Source: Microbispora rosea (GTDB taxonomy: Bacteria > Actinomycetota > Actinomycetes > Streptosporangiales > Streptosporangiaceae). Taken from it: a stretch of 64,000 nucleotides of DNA. The notes under the pieces are model-generated. The model was not told where the DNA came from. It saw only the letters and a program-made list of their open reading frames with translations, and did not search any database. The DNA is taken from NCBI RefSeq assembly GCF_900156315.1, contig NZ_FTNI01000037.1, positions 26,061-90,060 of the forward strand. The letters are read 5' to 3'. A program made the translations under genes and the position numbers. The first letter of the stretch is position 1, and every line of letters starts with the position of its first letter. Shown here one piece after another: positions 50,525-58,382 of the stretch.

Positions 50525-51367
50525 TCAGGCCCGTACGGCCCGGCCGGCGACGGGCCGGGAACGGCGTTCCGGACGCCAGGTGGAGACGAGGGCGGCCGCG
50601 AGGAGGAGTTCGGCGATGTCGCCGCCGTAGTACATGATCTCCGCGCCGCCCCGGACCTCGGCGATGGGCGCGTGGACGTCCACCCAGAAGCCTCCGTACA
50701 TCAGTTGTGCGACGACCGCGTGCACGAAGATGGCGCAGCCGAGGTAGACCAGACGTGCCCGTACGCCGGGCCGGGCGGGCGCGGGGTCGGGACCGGCGAT
50801 GACGTGCGCGAACAGGCAGCCCGACAGCAGGAAGTGCGCGTGCAGCAGCCAGTGCCCGGCGGGCCGGGCCATGACGGCGTCGTAGAGCGGGGTGAAGTAC
50901 AGCACCACCAGGCTGCCGGTCGACAGCAGCAGGGCGGTGGCCGGATGGGCCGGCAGCCGGCCGGCACGGCTGTGCACGACGGCGGACAGCCGCCGCGCGC
51001 CGGCGACGGGCAGGGTCCGCAGCAGCAGCGTGACCGGAGCGCCCAGCACCAGCGCGAGCGGGGCGTACATGCCGATGAGCAGGTGCTGCAGCATGTGGCC
51101 GCGAAAGTCGGTGTGCGCGAACGTCGCGACGGGCGGCAGGAGCGCCACCGCCGACAGCGCGAGCCCGGTGGCGAAGCAGGCCGCACGCCACCGGCTCCAG
51201 CCCGCGACCGGGTTGCGGCGGCGCGCCCGCCGGACCAGGTGCAGGTACGCGATCAGCACGGTCAGCACGATCAGGGCGAGGACCGGCGCCGGCACGCCGG
51301 GCGACCCCGCGGAGTGCGCGCCGTGGTCCATCACGCCGTGGTCCGTCAACCCGTGGTGGTCCGTCAC
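50525..51367 (-). CDS. CtaG (Caa3-type) cytochrome c oxidase assembly protein
   Basis: 280 residues with about seven membrane helices. FRGHMLQHLLIGMYAPLALVLGAPVTLLLR and LLSGCLFAHVIAGPDPAPARPG are CtaG_Caa3 hallmarks; the last block QLMYGGFWVDVHAPIAEVRGGAEIMYYGGDIAELLLA is also typical. A His-rich start (VTDHHGLTDHGVMDHGAH) suggests copper or metal handling. GTG start overlaps the DUF2243 stop. Confidence 0.92.
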   Translation of the reverse strand: MTDHHGLTDHGVMDHGAHSAGSPGVPAPVLALIVLTVLIAYLHLVRRARRRNPVAGWSRWRAACFATGLALSAVALLPPVATFAHTDFRGHMLQHLLIGMYAPLALVLGAPVTLLLRTLPVAGARRLSAVVHSRAGRLPAHPATALLLSTGSLVVLYFTPLYDAVMARPAGHWLLHAHFLLSGCLFAHVIAGPDPAPARPGVRARLVYLGCAIFVHAVVAQLMYGGFWVDVHAPIAEVRGGAEIMYYGGDIAELLLAAALVSTWRPERRSRPVAGRAVRA

Positions 51368-51915
51368 GCGGGGCTCTCTGCGGAGACTTCGGCGGGATCG
51401 AAGGACCGGCCGCTGCGCGCCAGCAGGTATCCCCCGGCGAGCAGCAGCGCGCCCAGGACGAGGAAACCGATGTCCCACCAGAGCTGGTGGGGGCCGCCGT
51501 GCACATGGTGGATGGCCAGGATGTGGTGGTCCAGGACGCCTTCGACGAGGTTGAAGATCCCCCAGCCGGCCAGGATCCACCCCCACAGCACCCGCGACGT
51601 CCACACCCGGCGCCGGTGGCGGGTGACCCTGGAGTACAGGATCGCGATGCCGATGAGCACCGCGAGCCAGCACACGGCGTGGAAGACGCCGTCCCAGACG
51701 GTGTTCATCTGCAGCCCGGAGACGGTGCGGGGGTTGTAGTACTTCAGCCCGATGCGGTCACTGTTGGTGCTGCTCAGCATGTGATGCCACTGCAGGAGCT
51801 GGTGCAGCAGTATGCCGTCGACGAACCCGCCGAGTCCCACCCCGAGCACGATGCCCGGCAGCCGCAGACTGACCGGCGTCGCACCGGCCCCGGCCTCGCC
51901 CGCGGTGGTCGCCAT
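51364..51915 (-). CDS. DUF2243 membrane protein
   Basis: 183 residues with four helices. GFVDGILLHQLLQWHHMLS and GLQMNTVWDGVFHAVCWLAVLIG are the DUF2243 signatures, with several membrane His. Regularly encoded before CtaG-like genes in actinobacteria; here the pair is coupled by GTGA. It probably serves a heme-copper oxidase-related function. ATG 51915 is preferred to GTG 51918. Confidence 0.92.
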   Translation of the reverse strand: MATTAGEAGAGATPVSLRLPGIVLGVGLGGFVDGILLHQLLQWHHMLSSTNSDRIGLKYYNPRTVSGLQMNTVWDGVFHAVCWLAVLIGIAILYSRVTRHRRRVWTSRVLWGWILAGWGIFNLVEGVLDHHILAIHHVHGGPHQLWWDIGFLVLGALLLAGGYLLARSGRSFDPAEVSAESPA

Positions 51916-52042
51916 CACCGTGCCTCCGTCCCCCGCGCCGCTGTGCGGATCTCCGCCAGGGCAGGTTCCCCGGACGCGAGGGCGTAGTCACGCAGGCACG
52001 CGCGGACCCGGCGCCTGGCCTACCGACTCTTTGAACAGCACC

Positions 52043-52810
52043 TCACCCGGCGGTGCGGGCGGCGACGAACGCCTCGATCCCGTCGAGCACGCGCTGGAGG
52101 CCGAACTCGAAGGCATGGCCGGGATCGTAGGCCGCGTTGTACGCCTCGCCCGCCGCCGCGCCGACCCGGGCGGCGACCGGGTGACGCCCCGGGTCGAACA
52201 CCTTGGCCAGGTAGGGCGCGTGCGCGTACCACCACTGCTCGTCGGTGACGCCGGTGTCCCCCGGCGCCTGCGCCGCCTCCACCGCGCCCCGCGCCGCGCC
52301 GCTCACGTAGCCGTTCAGCAGCGTGACGACCGAGTCCATCTCGATGTCGTCCAGGCCGATGCCGTCGACCGCCCGCAGCTCGTAGTCGTACTTCGCGATG
52401 AGGTTGGGGCCAAGTGGAGGCCGGGTCGCCGTCGACACCTGCAGCATCCACGGGTGCCGCCGATAGAGCGCCAGGTTCTCCCGCGCGATCAGCTCCAGCC
52501 TGCCCCTCCATCCGCCCGGCACCTCCGCGGGCGCGGGCAGCTCGCCGTACGCCGTGTCGACCATGACGTCGATCAGCTCGGCCTTGCCCGGGACGTAGGT
52601 GTACAGGGACATCGTCCCCACGCCGAGCTGCTCGGCGACCTTGCGCATGGACAGCGCGGCCAGGCCCTCGGCGTCGGCGACCTCGATCGCCGCACGCACG
52701 ATCCTGTCGACCCCGATCTCCGGCCTGCCCTTGCGCCCGGTCCGCTCCCCCGTGCGCCACAGCAGGGCCAGACTCCGCGCCGGGTCTCCCTGCGAGCTGT
52801 ACTCCGTCAT
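52043..52810 (-). CDS. TetR family regulator (tetracycline-repressor-like C-terminus)
   Basis: 255 residues; HTH about 33-75 (IVRAAIEVADAEGLAALSMRKVAEQLGVGTMSLYTYVPGKAELI) and the TetR_C_1-like region (LYRRHPWMLQVSTATRPPLGPNLIAKYDYELRAVDGIGL). Regulators of this type are commonly divergent from DrrAB-type exporters; here only a scrap of the ATPase gene remains 20 bases away, so the regulator may have lost its target and even its promoter. Confidence 0.92.
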   Translation of the reverse strand: MTEYSSQGDPARSLALLWRTGERTGRKGRPEIGVDRIVRAAIEVADAEGLAALSMRKVAEQLGVGTMSLYTYVPGKAELIDVMVDTAYGELPAPAEVPGGWRGRLELIARENLALYRRHPWMLQVSTATRPPLGPNLIAKYDYELRAVDGIGLDDIEMDSVVTLLNGYVSGAARGAVEAAQAPGDTGVTDEQWWYAHAPYLAKVFDPGRHPVAARVGAAAGEAYNAAYDPGHAFEFGLQRVLDGIEAFVAARTAG

Positions 52811-52830
52811 CGCCTGCGAATTCTATGCGC

Positions 52831-52912
52831 ACCCCGGCAAGACCACTGCCGTCCGGATGCTCACCACGCTGCCGCCCCCGGACGGCGGCACGGCCCGTGA
52901 CGCCGGCTGCGA
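52831..52912 (+). pseudogene. DrrA-type ABC ATPase fragment
   Basis: The plus strand reads PGKTTAVRMLTTLPPPDGG and TARDAGCD, matching residues around Walker A of daunorubicin-resistance ATPases (GAGKTTxVRMLxTLxxPDGGTAxVxGxD). No sequence for the N-terminus, signature motif or Walker B is present. The fragment ends against the ketopantoate-reductase-like gene. Confidence 0.6.
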
Positions 52913-52950
52913 CCGCGAAGCGCTCCAGCGACTCCATCGGGCCCGCTCAC

Positions 52951-53916
52951 TCAGCCTGTCACCTCGCGGGCGAAGCTCGGTTCCGCCGCTTCCAGCCGCG
53001 GTACCGCGACGCCCAACCGGCGTGCTTCGGCCAGGGTGTCCCGGCAGACCTCACGCGGCTCCTCGGCGTCGGGGTCGGAGTGCGCTGCGAAATTCGCGCG
53101 CACCGGCTCGAAATGAGCAGTCAGCCAGGCGAGCACGGGGGCCGTCAGCCAGGTGGGCGCGCGCAACAGCATCACCCCGCCCCGGTGACGTCGCAGGTCG
53201 ACGCCGCGCGCCTTGAGGAGCGGCAGAAGCTCGCGGCCGGCCAGCAGCCCCTCGCGCAGGTCGCGCGTCGCCCCGGCCAGCTTGGACAGGGAACCCAGCC
53301 GCAGACCCTGCGAGAACAGACCGGCATCCGACACGAAATGGACCCATAGCCAGCCGCGGAAGTCAGGGTGCTCCTTGAGCCGGAGCCCGGCCTCGCGAAA
53401 CGCCCGGCGCACGGCCCGTTCCCGGTCGGTCGGCGGCCGGTCGAGGGTGCCGAAGACGACCGACGACAGCAGCCCCCCACGGAGCACGCCGTCCGCGCCG
53501 AAACCGCCACCGGCCTGGGGAAAGCCCCAGGCGATCCGGTCGACGGGGAGTGCGCCGATCGCGGCCAGCGGCTCGGTCCAGATATTGCCGAAGACCAGCA
53601 CCGTGGCCTGGCCGACACGCGGGGACAGGAAGGCCGTCGCCTCCGGGAGGCGATGGTGCGGCACGCTGAGCACGATCACGTCGAAGTCGTGGTCCGGCTC
53701 CAGCGCCTCGCGGTAGCGCACCGGCCACCTCTCGACGACGCGCTGCCCCCACACCCGGCGCCGCATATCGATCAGGTCGAGGTCCACTGCGTCTCCGTAC
53801 GTCGCCGCGCGGCCCGGCCGGACGTAGAACTCGACGTCGTGTCCCGCCTGTTGCAGGACCCAGCCGTAGACGGTGGCGATCACGCCTCGGCCCAACATCA
53901 GGATCTTCACCGGCAC
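52951..53916 (-). CDS. ketopantoate reductase-like (ApbA/PanE) oxidoreductase
   Basis: 321 residues. It begins VKILMLGRGVIATVYGWVLQQAGHDVEFYVR, a Rossmann motif in which GxGxxG reads GRGVIA, with DVIVLSVPHHRLPEA and WGFPQAGGGFGADG following; the C-terminal helical half is divergent. It is probably an NADPH-dependent reductase of unknown substrate rather than PanE. GTG 53916 or 53910. Its 5' end abuts and slightly overlaps a beheaded tetR on the other strand, so its native promoter region looks disturbed. Confidence 0.87.
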   Translation of the reverse strand: MPVKILMLGRGVIATVYGWVLQQAGHDVEFYVRPGRAATYGDAVDLDLIDMRRRVWGQRVVERWPVRYREALEPDHDFDVIVLSVPHHRLPEATAFLSPRVGQATVLVFGNIWTEPLAAIGALPVDRIAWGFPQAGGGFGADGVLRGGLLSSVVFGTLDRPPTDRERAVRRAFREAGLRLKEHPDFRGWLWVHFVSDAGLFSQGLRLGSLSKLAGATRDLREGLLAGRELLPLLKARGVDLRRHRGGVMLLRAPTWLTAPVLAWLTAHFEPVRANFAAHSDPDAEEPREVCRDTLAEARRLGVAVPRLEAAEPSFAREVTG

Positions 53917-54427
53917 GCTCTACCGCCACTTCCCCACCCGGGAGGCACTGGCCGAGGCGGTCTACCACGGCGAAGTCGCCGCGCTGTGCGACCGCGCCCG
54001 CCGACTGCAGGCCACGCTGCCCACGGCGGAGGCTTTGGCGACCTTCCTACGCGGCATGGTCGACCACATAGACGCCCACCAGGGCCTCGCCCGGACGCTG
54101 GCCACGCTCATGGCCGCCGGCTCAGGTGCCCTCGCCGAGGGCAGCCGGGCGCTGGAGCAGGCTGTCACCGACCTGGTGGCCGCCGCCGTGAAGGACGGCG
54201 CCGTCCGCGACGACGTGGATGCCGGCGCCGTCATGATGGCGCTGCACGGCATCGGCGCCGCCCATGACCGCCCCGCTTGGCGGGCCGAGGCCGACGGTGT
54301 CATCACCCTCGTGCTGGACGGGCTGCGCCGGTCGGGCTCGGGCGACGGTCAGCGCGAGCACGAGCAGGACAGTGCCGGCACGGCCCTCCGGCGGCATCCC
54401 CTTCCGCCTCCGGCGGGCGGCCAGTAG
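53909..54427 (+). pseudogene. 5'-truncated TetR regulator
   Basis: The frame resumes at TGTLYRHFPTREALAEAVYHGEVAALC, the end of a TetR recognition helix, and continues with a complete TetR C-terminal domain to TAG 54427. The first ~40 residues (helices 1-2 and start of the recognition helix) are missing; sequence upstream is the start of the antisense reductase. An ATG at 53873 gives only junk residues before the junction. DNA binding is unlikely. Confidence 0.78.
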
Positions 54428-54432
54428 TACCC

Positions 54433-54470
54433 GGGGGTTGAAGAACATCCATGTCAGATCGTGCGCTAAG
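54433..54470 (+). repeat. left terminal inverted repeat
   Basis: Outer end GGGGG, inner end GCGCTAAG. All four mismatches with the right copy are transitions. Similarity to the right end continues about 10 bases further inward. Confidence 0.9.
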
Positions 54471-54628
54471 GATTCGCCGGCCCTGGTGGGCGGCTGACAG
54501 AGCGTCGGCGACCGGGCCCTTCTGAAGCCGTTCCACGGATAACGGCCGCCGCGCCGGTGCGCGAAGCGGCCCCGGCATCCGTGACAAGGGGGAAGCGGTG
54601 CCCGCCGTCGTCCAGCTCCGGGCGGGAA

Positions 54629-55063
54629 GGCGCTGACCGTCCGCGCGGCCGGCGATGCCTTCCTCGGCTCGCTCACCAACCCGAACACCGCCCGCAGCTA
54701 CGGCACCGCGGGCCCGGGAGGACTTCGTGCTGGAGACGGTCTACTGGGACGCCGGCACCGCCCGCCTCCTGCCCCGCCTGCTGCGCGGCCGGACCCGCGG
54801 CCCGTCTTCGTCACCCACCGCCGCGCGGGTCCCGGCAGGGTACTCGCGCCGCGTGACGTGTGCCCGGACACCGGGCTGGCCCGGCTGTCGTACGGGCAGG
54901 CCCGCGCGCTGCTGGACCGTCATACAGCCGTCGGCGGCGCGGCCGGCTCCGGCTGGGACCTGCACGAGTGGCGGCACTCGGGCCTGACCCACCTCGGCGA
55001 AGCCGGCGTGAGCCTGCTGATGTTCATGGCGAAGAACCAGGGCAGACGAAGACCGGGCTGGAA
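54629..55063 (+). pseudogene. decayed tyrosine recombinase/integrase
   Basis: Three pieces of one protein are readable in shifting frames: VRAAGDAFLGSLTNPNTARS (start of the core-binding domain, from 54638), then EDFVLETVYWDAGTARLLPR, then after a one-base loss near 54803 VFVTHRRAGPG and LHEWRHSGLTHLGEAGV with the HxxR catalytic box. The first catalytic Arg region and the final Tyr are absent. This fills the otherwise gene-free stretch 54428-55145. Confidence 0.75.
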
Positions 55064-55065
55064 AT

Positions 55066-55109
55066 GGACCCTGGGGTCCGGTACTCTTACTACCGGACCC
55101 TCGGGTCCG
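55066..55109 (+). promoter_or_regulatory. paired TetR-type operators in the passenger promoter
   Basis: GGACCC-TG-GGGTCC (55066-55079) and GGACCC-TC-GGGTCC (55095-55108) are two near-identical palindromes 29 bp centre to centre. Between them GGGTCCGGTA and TACCGGACCC form a 10-bp perfect inverted repeat, with TACTCT as a possible -10. They lie 37 bases before the SnoaL-like gene. The TetR encoded two genes downstream is the likely ligand-responsive repressor. Confidence 0.65.
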
Positions 55110-55145
55110 TTTTCGGGTTGCCGTCAGCATGCAAGGAACTTCCCT

Positions 55146-55523
55146 ATGCCCCACGTTCGTATCAGCGAAGCTCTCCGGGCCCTGGTCTTCGAGCCTGACC
55201 CAAACGAGGAGCTGCGTCAGGTCCTCGACCGGTACTACGCCCCCGACTACACCCACCGCAGCGACGGAAAAACGCTGAGCCGTGAAGAGTTCGGGGGGAT
55301 GGTGGCGCGCGTGAGGAGCCAGGTCACCAACGGCGCGGTAACCGTTCTTGACGAACTGCGCGACGGCTCCACCTATGCCGAGCGCCATGTCTTCCACATC
55401 ACCCTCGAGAACGGCTCCACCCAGAGCCGCGAAATCGCGATCTTCGGCACCTTCGCCGAGGACGGCCGCTTTCAGCACCTGAGCGAGACCGGTTTCGACA
55501 TCGACGCGGACGAGACCCACTGA
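55146..55523 (+). CDS. SnoaL-like (NTF2 fold) protein
   Basis: 125 residues with the polyketide-cyclase-like/NTF2 layout: LRQVLDRYYAPDYTHRSDGKTLSREEF, then VLDELRDGSTYAERHVFHIT and EIAIFGTFAEDGRFQHLSETG. It may be an isomerase/hydrolase or ligand binder. AAGGAA precedes the ATG. It is the first passenger gene downstream of the paired operators; codon use is less GC-biased than in flanking genes. Confidence 0.85.
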   Translation: MPHVRISEALRALVFEPDPNEELRQVLDRYYAPDYTHRSDGKTLSREEFGGMVARVRSQVTNGAVTVLDELRDGSTYAERHVFHITLENGSTQSREIAIFGTFAEDGRFQHLSETGFDIDADETH

Positions 55524-55545
55524 TTCCCTGACGATCGGAGTAAGC

Positions 55546-56109
55546 ATGCCCCGCCTGACCGATCCGGACCCCGCGTCGTTCCCGGCCGAGGTCCGCGAGT
55601 TCCTCACTTCCCTGCCGCCCGACCCCATGGTCAAAATGCTGTCGCATTCGGCCGGCACCGTGAAGCCCTTCGTTCAGCTTGCGAAAGCGCAGTTCACCGC
55701 CATGGAACTACCGGCCCGTTCACGTGAGCTGGTGATCCTCACCGTCGCCGAGTACACCGACAGCACGTTCGTCGCAGCTCAGCACAGCCCCATGTCGCAG
55801 TCGGCTGGGGTCGACGAGCGGACGCGGCAGCTGATCCGCTCCAGGCAAATCGACAGTCACGAGCTTTCGCCTTCCGACCGCGCCCTGCTCCGCTTCACGG
55901 TCGACGTGGTGCAGCGCCCCCATATCTCCGACGAGATATTCGGGCAGGCTTGCAAGTTCCTCACCGAACGCGAACTGGTCGAGGTACTGCAGGTAATCGG
56001 CTACTACTGGTCATTCGGCCGGATCTCAACGGTCCTAGACGTTGAAGTAACCAAGGTCTACGGCGACGAACCAATACTGAACACACCGACCGACAGCACC
56101 TCTGACTGA
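55546..56109 (+). CDS. carboxymuconolactone decarboxylase/AhpD-like protein
   Basis: 187 residues. The CMD fold is visible in MELPARSRELVILTVAEYTDSTFVAAQHSPMSQSAGVDERTR, where the usual CxxC of AhpD is absent and the His is kept (AQH). Therefore a decarboxylase/isomerase-like or non-redox member. It lies 22 bases after the SnoaL-like gene and probably is co-transcribed. Confidence 0.9.
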   Translation: MPRLTDPDPASFPAEVREFLTSLPPDPMVKMLSHSAGTVKPFVQLAKAQFTAMELPARSRELVILTVAEYTDSTFVAAQHSPMSQSAGVDERTRQLIRSRQIDSHELSPSDRALLRFTVDVVQRPHISDEIFGQACKFLTERELVEVLQVIGYYWSFGRISTVLDVEVTKVYGDEPILNTPTDSTSD

Positions 56110-56256
56110 ATCCTTTTGCGCCAGACCGTCCGTGATTCAGCCGGATGGATCACCGACCAGGTTCACCGGTGGGCACGCCCGCGGTCGCCCAACGGCATCG
56201 CGCACCTTATGCCGTCAACGTGATCGTCCACCACTTCAAGGCAGGTTTCCCCGAAG

Positions 56257-56835
56257 ATGTCCCCTTCCAAGGATTCCGGATCTGACCAGCGGACAGTCGG
56301 TACGTCGAGGCGGTCGGACGCCCGCCGTAACCACGAGCGCGTGGTAGCTGCTGCTGTCGAGATCTTTCGCGAGTACGGCACACAGGCATCCGTTCCCCAG
56401 ATCGCGGCGCGTGCCCAGGTCGGGAAGGCGACGGTCTACCGAAGCTTTCCTGCCAAGGAAGACCTGCTGGAGGCGATCACGGGGCTGAGCTTGGAGCGGC
56501 TTGAACAGCACACTGCCTCGGCACTGCGCGAAGCCGACCCCTACGAGGCATTCCACCTCTATGTCCTCGAACTCTTCGACGCCTTGGCGCGCGATCGTCT
56601 CCTCGCGGAGAGGCTTGCGGATGCAACTTCCCCGGCCGCCGCATCCGTCTTGGAAACCCTGGTGAGGGCGATGGAGAGGGCGCGGGCAGCCGAGAAGCTG
56701 CGTGAAGACGTCACTGAGATGGATCTGCGGGTCGTCCTGTGTGGTACGGCTCTGCAACTGGTGCGGTTGGCCGAACGCGACCCTGCAACGTGGCGCCGCT
56801 ACGGAGACATGGTGCTCGCAGCGCTACGGCGCTGA
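56257..56835 (+). CDS. TetR family regulator (passenger)
   Basis: 192 residues; intact HTH about 22-65 (ARRNHERVVAAAVEIFREYGTQASVPQIAARAQVGKATVYRSFPAKEDLL) and an AcrR-type C-terminus. 147 bp separate it from the CMD gene; that gap shows no obvious promoter. It is likely the regulator of the paired palindromes at 55066. Confidence 0.92.
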   Translation: MSPSKDSGSDQRTVGTSRRSDARRNHERVVAAAVEIFREYGTQASVPQIAARAQVGKATVYRSFPAKEDLLEAITGLSLERLEQHTASALREADPYEAFHLYVLELFDALARDRLLAERLADATSPAAASVLETLVRAMERARAAEKLREDVTEMDLRVVLCGTALQLVRLAERDPATWRRYGDMVLAALRR

Positions 56836-56858
56836 ACTGTATTGGTGATCGATGCGTG

Positions 56859-57440
56859 TCATCCTTCCTGCATCGCATCAGGCGCGCGCAGGGGCCGCAG
56901 ACCGCCCGGCAGGTCGGGAAGCTGAAAAGAATACCGGCCGAGCACGTTGATGTGGTGGCGCACGAACGGTGAGAGCCGGGCGACGTCCTCGTCGCCGACC
57001 TCGAGGCCGTCGGCGCGGAGCTGGACGACGGGGGCGTCCATGTAGCGGGTGTTGAAGAGCACGATCGCGTTGAGGACCAGGCCGAGGGCGCCGATCTGGT
57101 CCTCCATGCCGTCCTGGTAGCGCTGGTAGAGCTGCCCGGCCCGGCCGCGGGCAGCGTCCTGGAAGGCGCCGTAGTCGGCAGTACGGTCGATGCGCCACAT
57201 CTTCTGCTCCGGCAGGTCGGCGAGCTGCGGAGCGTAGGCGAACCCGGCCAGGGTCAGCAGCCCGAACACGATGTCGCTGTAGGAGGCGGTGTCGGTGACG
57301 ATCATCTGCGGGCGTTTGCCGCCGTCGCGGTCGTAGAGGACGTCCAGCACGTACAGGGAATCGCGCGGGGTGCCGGCCACGACCTTCCCGCCCAGGCCCG
57401 CCGCCTGGTGGTTGATCATGTTCAGCCAGGTCGCACCGCC
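56859..57440 (-). pseudogene. tnpA: Tn3 family transposase, deleted
   Basis: About 190 codons remain of a ~1000-codon gene. It starts at GATWLNMINHQAAGLGG, includes PRDSLYVLDVLYDRDGG and the catalytic-region VTDTASYSDIVFGLL, then jumps from ADYGAF directly to RAGQLYQRYQDGMEDQIGALG, losing ~100 residues, and ends with a normal C-terminus (NTRYMDAPVV...VLGRYSF). The N-terminal ~70% is absent, and the conserved RGEL glutamate region reads RAGQL. It cannot be active. Confidence 0.88.
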
Positions 57441-57499
57441 CCGACGGCCGAATTACTTCGGATTTGCGCGTTGCAAAGCGCCAAACAACCCGACGAACC

Positions 57500-57537
57500 C
57501 TTAGCGCACGGTCTGACATGGATGTTCCTCAGCCCCT
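57500..57537 (-). repeat. right terminal inverted repeat
   Basis: Inverted copy of the left end; it abuts TACCC (57538-57542), which also flanks the left end. The truncated tnpA frame begins about 60 bases inside it. Confidence 0.9.
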
Positions 57538-57607
57538 TACCCTGTCTCGCCGTCGAGCAGTTCTCTGACGGTGTCCAGGTGACCGGCGTGCCTGGCGAGT
57601 CTCCTCG
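57537..57607 (-). pseudogene. DinB C-terminal fragment split by the transposon
   Basis: Minus-strand codons read IEET, then after one extra base ARHAGHLDTVRELLDGETG, the metal-ligand end of a DinB/DUF664 protein (compare AETNRHAGHADIVRELIDGEAG in the intact copy at 11.4 kb). The stop codon TAA is made by the inserted element and target duplication; joining the flanks would keep the frame open (ETGYYWPP). The N-terminal part is missing. Confidence 0.65.
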
Positions 57608-57613
57608 ATGGAG

Positions 57614-58372
57614 CTACATCCGGGTCCGCGCGTACACATGCAGGGCGTCGCGGACGAGCGTCGCCCCCATGGCGTCGTCGTACATGCCCGCGAAGCGGGG
57701 GTCGTCGACGTACATGTCCCCCAGGCATTCCACCATCTCGATCGAGCGCTCCCGGTCGCCCTCCGCCGTGGGGGTGCCCGGGATCCGGCTCAGCCACCGG
57801 ACGTGCCGGGCGGCAAGCGACTGCGCGTGTTCCGACGCCGGGGAGACCCCGGCCTTCGCCGCGGCGACCCATGCGGCGACGAGGTCCTCGGCGGCCTGCT
57901 TCCAGGCCCGCTGCTGGTCAAGGGTCTTGCCGTGCCACCAGTCGTTGCTCGCCTGGAACGCCCGCTCGCCCCAGCGTGAGATCACCTCGTCCTTGTATCC
58001 GTCGTTGAACCCCGCCAGCATGACGTCCATCCGCGGTTCCGCCCCCGACTCCAGGGCCTCCAGCGTGTGGCGCACCGACCGGATCTGCCGTTCGACGCGG
58101 TCCCGCTCCTCTTCCAGCGCGGCGATGTGGGCGCGGAGCCCGTCACAGGCGTCCACCTCGTCGGCCAGGACCTCGGCGATGGCCGGCAGGCCCATGCCGA
58201 GGCGGCGCATCAGCAGGATCCGCTGGAGCCGGGCGACCGCGGTGGGGTTGTAGTAGCGGTACCCGTTCGCGCCGACCCGGGACGGGGGCAGGAGCCCGAC
58301 CCGGTCGTAGTGACGCAGCGTGCGGCTGGTGACGCCGGCCCTCGCCGCGAGCTCCTGGATCGTCCACTCCAT
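57614..58372 (-). CDS. MerR family regulator with TipAS ligand domain
   Basis: 252 residues. MerR HTH about 1-70 (TIQELAARAGVTSRTLRHYDRVGLLPPSRVGANGYRYYN), long dimer helix, and a TipAS-like domain about 120-245 (WGERAFQASNDWWHG; GDMYVDDPRFAGMYD). TipA proteins bind thiopeptide antibiotics through this domain. It lies 10 bases after a DUF2268 protease gene that has a MerR-type promoter, so an autoregulated two-gene operon is likely. Confidence 0.93.
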   Translation of the reverse strand: MEWTIQELAARAGVTSRTLRHYDRVGLLPPSRVGANGYRYYNPTAVARLQRILLMRRLGMGLPAIAEVLADEVDACDGLRAHIAALEEERDRVERQIRSVRHTLEALESGAEPRMDVMLAGFNDGYKDEVISRWGERAFQASNDWWHGKTLDQQRAWKQAAEDLVAAWVAAAKAGVSPASEHAQSLAARHVRWLSRIPGTPTAEGDRERSIEMVECLGDMYVDDPRFAGMYDDAMGATLVRDALHVYARTRM

Positions 58373-58382
58373 CGTCCCAGTC

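Larger units (their letters stand above)
54433..57537. mobile_element. Tn3-family-type element with 38-bp inverted repeats
   Basis: A 3,105-bp unit bounded by 38-bp inverted repeats (54433-54470 and 57500-57537, 34 of 38 matching, GGGG near the tip and CTAAG at the inner end as in Tn3 elements). TACCC flanks both ends (54428-54432 and 57538-57542), a 5-bp target duplication. It carries a decayed integrase, three intact passenger genes of lower GC (SnoaL-like, carboxymuconolactone decarboxylase, TetR) and a deleted tnpA at the right end. No resolvase is seen, so it is non-autonomous. Confidence 0.85.

Noticed and set aside
55546..56109. AhpD alkylhydroperoxidase assignment
   Set aside because: The CxxC needed for peroxidase activity is absent; only the general CMD fold is supported.
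54429..57541. Target duplication read as ACCCG/TTACC with 37-bp ends
   Set aside because: The pair does not match; shifting the ends by one base gives 38-bp repeats and a perfect TACCC duplication.
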